A stretch of 8,106 bases of DNA, taken from Alphaproteobacteria bacterium UBA5343 (lineage in GTDB: Bacteria; Pseudomonadota; Alphaproteobacteria; RF32; UBA5343). Positions 6,240-8,106 of the stretch are shown here, piece by piece. The first letter of the stretch is position 1. The number at the start of each line of letters is the position of its first letter. The notes beneath the pieces are model-generated. The model saw only the letters and a list, made by a program, of their open reading frames with translations. It was not told the origin of the DNA and ran no database searches. Location of the stretch: assembly GCA_002410125.1 (NCBI GenBank), contig DHQH01000044.1, positions 1 to 8,106 of the forward strand. The letters are read 5' to 3'. A program made the position numbers and the translations under genes.

Positions 6240-6430
6240 AGTGGAAGGTATGGATTATCTTCTGAGGTGTCGTAACCTCCAACAAGTGTCTTGAATCAAG
6301 ACATAAATTGGTTCGCTTTCCTAGTCTTATGACTGGGAGGCGACCTAATAAGCTTTTCAGTGAATAAGTCGCACTATACTTGTTGTAGTTACGAACTCCC
6401 AGTCGCCAACTAATCCATGGCGACTTTTTA
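6240..6430 (+). ncRNA. Highly structured leader or small RNA candidate
   Basis: The stretch contains nested and crossing complementary segments far beyond the rest of the window. TCGTAAC (6270-6276) plus CAACAAGT (6280-6287) pair with GTTACGA (6388-6394) and ACTTGTTG (6378-6385). GTCTTG/CAAGAC (6288-6302) forms a small hairpin. GCGAC (6340-6344) pairs with GTCGC (6368-6372). GACTGGGAG (6331-6339) pairs perfectly with CTCCCAGTC (6396-6404), crossing the first helix and so making a pseudoknot or an alternative fold. An intrinsic terminator (6402-6429) ends it. It could be an attenuator leader for the downstream lipoprotein gene, an independent small RNA, or single-strand origin or packaging structure for the HUH replicon. 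It matches no RNA family I recognise. I found no convincing promoter, so the 5' limit is approximate. Confidence 0.5.
6402..6429 (+). terminator. Intrinsic terminator upstream of the lipoprotein gene
   Basis: GTCGCCA (6402-6408) pairs with TGGCGAC (6418-6424) over a 9-base loop, directly followed by TTTTT and a further AT-rich tract. It is a convincing rho-independent terminator. It ends 24 bases before the ATG at 6454, leaving only the ribosome site between. Its 5' arm shares 6402-6404 with the 9-bp helix 6331-6339/6396-6404, so formation of that helix could weaken it. Confidence 0.75.
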
Positions 6431-6453
6431 ATTTTAAAAATTAGGAGTTAACT

Positions 6454-7296
6454 ATGAAAAGAGCTTTATTAGTTATAATGTTGTTAAGTACTATATCCTG
6501 CACTGGTGTGCAGAATGTTTACTCTGATATAGAGGAATATGTATATAAACATACAGGTATAGAAGATAATTATCACAAGCAAACTAGGTTAAGTAAAGAG
6601 AGAAAAGAAAAATTAGCGAATGAAAAGTCTAAAAAACAAGCTTTATGTGATTTCTTAAATAATAAATACAGTAACAGAGATCGTTTACAGCCAATAGATG
6701 ATTGGTATTTTGAAATAGCAAAAGAATACATTAAATCTCAATATAAAAGTATAGAAGAAAAAGCTGAAGATACTTTGGATGTTATAAAGCAATCTAATAT
6801 AAAAACCAAAAATGAGTTATATAGTATATATAGAGAAATCAATCGAGATTGTGACCCTCGTAATAATTTAAATATAAAGAACTTAGCTGGAGAGATAAAG
6901 CTAAAATACTATTTTGAAGAAGAGGCAAGTTTCCATAAATGCACTGCAGGCAAACGATTGTCAAGGACGGGGCTAGAAAATTTCACTTATCAGCTTGCTA
7001 CAAAAACACCAGAAAAGAATTGTATATACGAGCTCGCACCAGGATATGTGAAAGTGCTACAAACCACTAGTGATGGTGTGATTGCGAGTTTCTTTATGTC
7101 AGGAAGGTCAATATTTATAAAGACATCACATAAATATGTTGATGGAGATAAATTAAAACCCGGATTTTATGAATATACAGGTGTATTTGATTATATAACG
7201 GTATTAGGATCTAATAAAAAAATCCATAAATTCAAAGAAGTGAATATAGATAATAAATGTTTTAAAAATCTAAGATTTTATGACGGATATTCATAA
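6454..7296 (+). CDS. Putative lipoprotein of unknown function
   Basis: No recognised family. The 280-residue product begins with a basic start and hydrophobic stretch, MKRALLVIMLLSTIS, followed by C16. This is a probable lipoprotein signal peptide, although Thr at position -3 departs from the usual Leu. A charged, helical region follows (about 20-155). The C-terminal part (about 185-262) is richer in aromatic and beta-forming residues, with IYELAPGYVKVLQ and YVDGDKLKPGFYEYTGVF, and looks like a separate compact domain. Four further Cys residues (C65, C133, C163, C190) and C269 could form disulfides if exported. AGGAG precedes the ATG by 6-7 bases. A terminator-ended structured leader lies directly upstream and a strong terminator downstream, so it is probably a single-gene unit. 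A surface lipoprotein involved in exclusion or host modification is possible but not shown. Confidence 0.7.
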   Translation: MKRALLVIMLLSTISCTGVQNVYSDIEEYVYKHTGIEDNYHKQTRLSKERKEKLANEKSKKQALCDFLNNKYSNRDRLQPIDDWYFEIAKEYIKSQYKSIEEKAEDTLDVIKQSNIKTKNELYSIYREINRDCDPRNNLNIKNLAGEIKLKYYFEEEASFHKCTAGKRLSRTGLENFTYQLATKTPEKNCIYELAPGYVKVLQTTSDGVIASFFMSGRSIFIKTSHKYVDGDKLKPGFYEYTGVFDYITVLGSNKKIHKFKEVNIDNKCFKNLRFYDGYS

Positions 7297-7312
7297 TATA
7301 TAAAAAACTATA

Positions 7313-7338
7313 AAAAAAGACTTTTAGGTGTCTTTTTT
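7313..7338 (+). terminator. Intrinsic terminator after the lipoprotein gene
   Basis: AAAAAAGAC (7313-7321) pairs with GTCTTTTTT (7330-7338) around an 8-base loop. The A-rich left arm and T-rich right arm would let it work in both directions. It lies 17 bases past the stop codon of the preceding gene. Confidence 0.75.
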
Positions 7339-7766
7339 ACAATATTTTATTGGAATTTTTTGGTCAAAAAATATCATTTTTTAATTTGTAACATTTTATT
7401 GGAATTTTAGCTTAATTTTCCAATGATTTATTGTAAAAACAGCATCTTTATATAAAATTTGTACCAAGGTTTAACCAAGAGGGAAGCACGAAGCTAGCAC
7501 AGAAAAATTCATAAGTATAACTTTTTGTAATATTTTATTGCAATGTTAACGGATTACAGTGAGTAAGTATCGTTTAATATTTTGCAATAGAATATTGTAA
7601 AACTCTTTCTTGTTTAAGCCACGGGGAAGCCGTGAAAATATTTTGTGTTTTTTTTGCAATATATTATTACAATTTAACTGTTCTTAGCGAGGAGCTAGCG
7701 AGGAAAAACATTTAATAACAAAAGCTCACACTTCTATTATTTTTCCGATATTTTATTGTAATTTTA
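7335..7766. repeat. Array of seven degenerate AT-rich palindromes
   Basis: Seven copies of a roughly 22-26 base motif, approximately TTTTGCAATATTTTATTGCA followed by ATTTT, occur at about 7337-7360, 7387-7408, 7417-7439, 7522-7548, 7579-7603, 7651-7676 and 7740-7766. The centre is a near-palindrome, TTGCAATA-NNN-TATTGCAA, best preserved at 7581-7602. Spacing is irregular (about 10 to 80 bases) and copies differ by several bases, so this is not a CRISPR array. Dyad-symmetric repeats next to a Rep gene could be iterons, arm-type sites for the integrase, or binding sites for the HTH protein. With the interleaved GC-richer motif they account for most of the 509-base gap between 7296 and 7806. No gene is evident there. 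Confidence 0.7.
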
Positions 7767-7796
7767 TCACTTTAAGCGAGAGGGAAGCGAGAAAAA
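7471..7796. repeat. Four dispersed copies of a GC-richer motif with internal direct repeats
   Basis: Copies at 7471-7490, 7615-7634, 7684-7703 and 7772-7791, plus one at 6171-6190, follow the pattern TTAANC-block-GGGAAGC-block. The short block is usually the same on both sides: CACG twice at 6171-6190, AGCGAGG twice at 7686-7703, AGCGAG twice at 7775-7791. The 7615 copy instead gives an inverted pair (CACGG/CCGTG, 7620-7634). The copies stand out from flanking AT-rich DNA and alternate with the palindromes of the same region. Function is unknown. The block sequence changes while its duplication is kept, which is unusual for simple decay. Confidence 0.6.
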
Positions 7797-7805
7797 TTTC
7801 TATAA

Positions 7806-8105
7806 TCATATAAGATAATGTTCGCCTATAAAATCTTCTACTTTAGCAGTTTCTATATCCTTTATATTCCATTTCAATAAGTTTTGAAGATGTTTTTTAT
7901 GTTCTAAGAATTTTATTCCTTTTAATAATGGTACTATTCTATTTACATATTCTGCATGTTTTTCAAGTAAAGTAACTTTGCTACCGGACCAAGAATAGCT
8001 ATTAGGTATAATATGAATTTTTTCGAATAGTTTTATGTCAATATTTTTACTAATTAAGTATTCTATAAAAACAGTTATTCTATCAGGTGGAAAAGCGTTT
8101 ATTAG
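7806..8105 (-). CDS. Partial hypothetical protein, C-terminal end, runs off right edge
   Basis: Reading the minus strand from the right edge gives 99 uninterrupted codons ending in TGA (complement of 7806-7808). The start lies beyond the window. The visible C-terminal part contains IHIIPNSYSWSGSKVTLLEKH, then LLKGIKFLEHKKHLQNLL and VEDFIGEHYLI at the end, with balanced charge and probable helices. The long open frame and protein-like composition in AT-rich DNA support a real gene. I do not recognise the family and see no catalytic motif. It is convergent with the lipoprotein gene, and its stop lies about 10 bases from the last copy of the repeat array. It may be an element gene or flanking chromosome. 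Confidence 0.7.
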   Translation of the reverse strand, partial: LINAFPPDRITVFIEYLISKNIDIKLFEKIHIIPNSYSWSGSKVTLLEKHAEYVNRIVPLLKGIKFLEHKKHLQNLLKWNIKDIETAKVEDFIGEHYLI

Positions 8106-8106
8106 T

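Noticed and set aside
7335..7796. Possible CRISPR array
   Set aside because: Copies are strongly degenerate, spacing varies from about 10 to 80 bases, the intervening motifs are themselves related, and no cas gene is present.
1..8106. attL/attR pair or tRNA integration target
   Set aside because: I found no tRNA-like segment and no convincing pair of long direct repeats bracketing the integrase; the att sites are probably outside or too short to see.

Overview
The window is AT-rich (roughly 30% G+C by eye), densely coding, and almost entirely on the plus strand. No host marker gene or RNA gene is present, so the host is inferred only. The integrase carries a DUF4102-type arm-binding domain and sits beside an AlpA-like regulator, which points to a proteobacterial mobile element. 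The base composition would suit a low-GC gammaproteobacterium such as a Francisella relative, but this is not proven.

Layout. (1) Positions 45-2902 hold five tightly packed cargo genes: a Cys-cluster protein with a C-terminal membrane segment, an HNH-like zinc protein, a second membrane protein whose C-terminal tail is clearly homologous to that of the first, an N-terminally anchored membrane protein, and a GIY-YIG nuclease. (2) Positions 2926-4981 hold a tyrosine integrase and an overlapping gene of unknown function, continuous with the cargo operon. (3) Positions 5098-6154 hold a small AlpA/excisionase-type helix-turn-helix protein, whose ribosome binding site lies in a hairpin, and a HUH-type rolling-circle replication initiator. 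(4) Positions 6155-6453 are non-coding and rich in inverted repeats, ending in a strong intrinsic terminator directly ahead of a putative lipoprotein gene (6454-7296). (5) Positions 7297-7805 are non-coding and hold an array of seven degenerate AT-rich palindromes interleaved with four copies of a GC-richer motif; a fifth copy of that motif lies just after rep. (6) A partial minus-strand gene (7806-8105) runs in from the right edge.

Reading. Integrase, AlpA-like regulator and HUH initiator together suggest an integrative element that replicates by a rolling circle, or a phage satellite or inovirus-like element. No capsid, portal, secretion or conjugation genes are visible here. The upstream genes look like accessory cargo. 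Two putative nucleases with three predicted membrane proteins, two of them sharing a tail, make an undescribed anti-phage system plausible, but nothing in the sequence proves that function. The structured non-coding regions are the other notable content.
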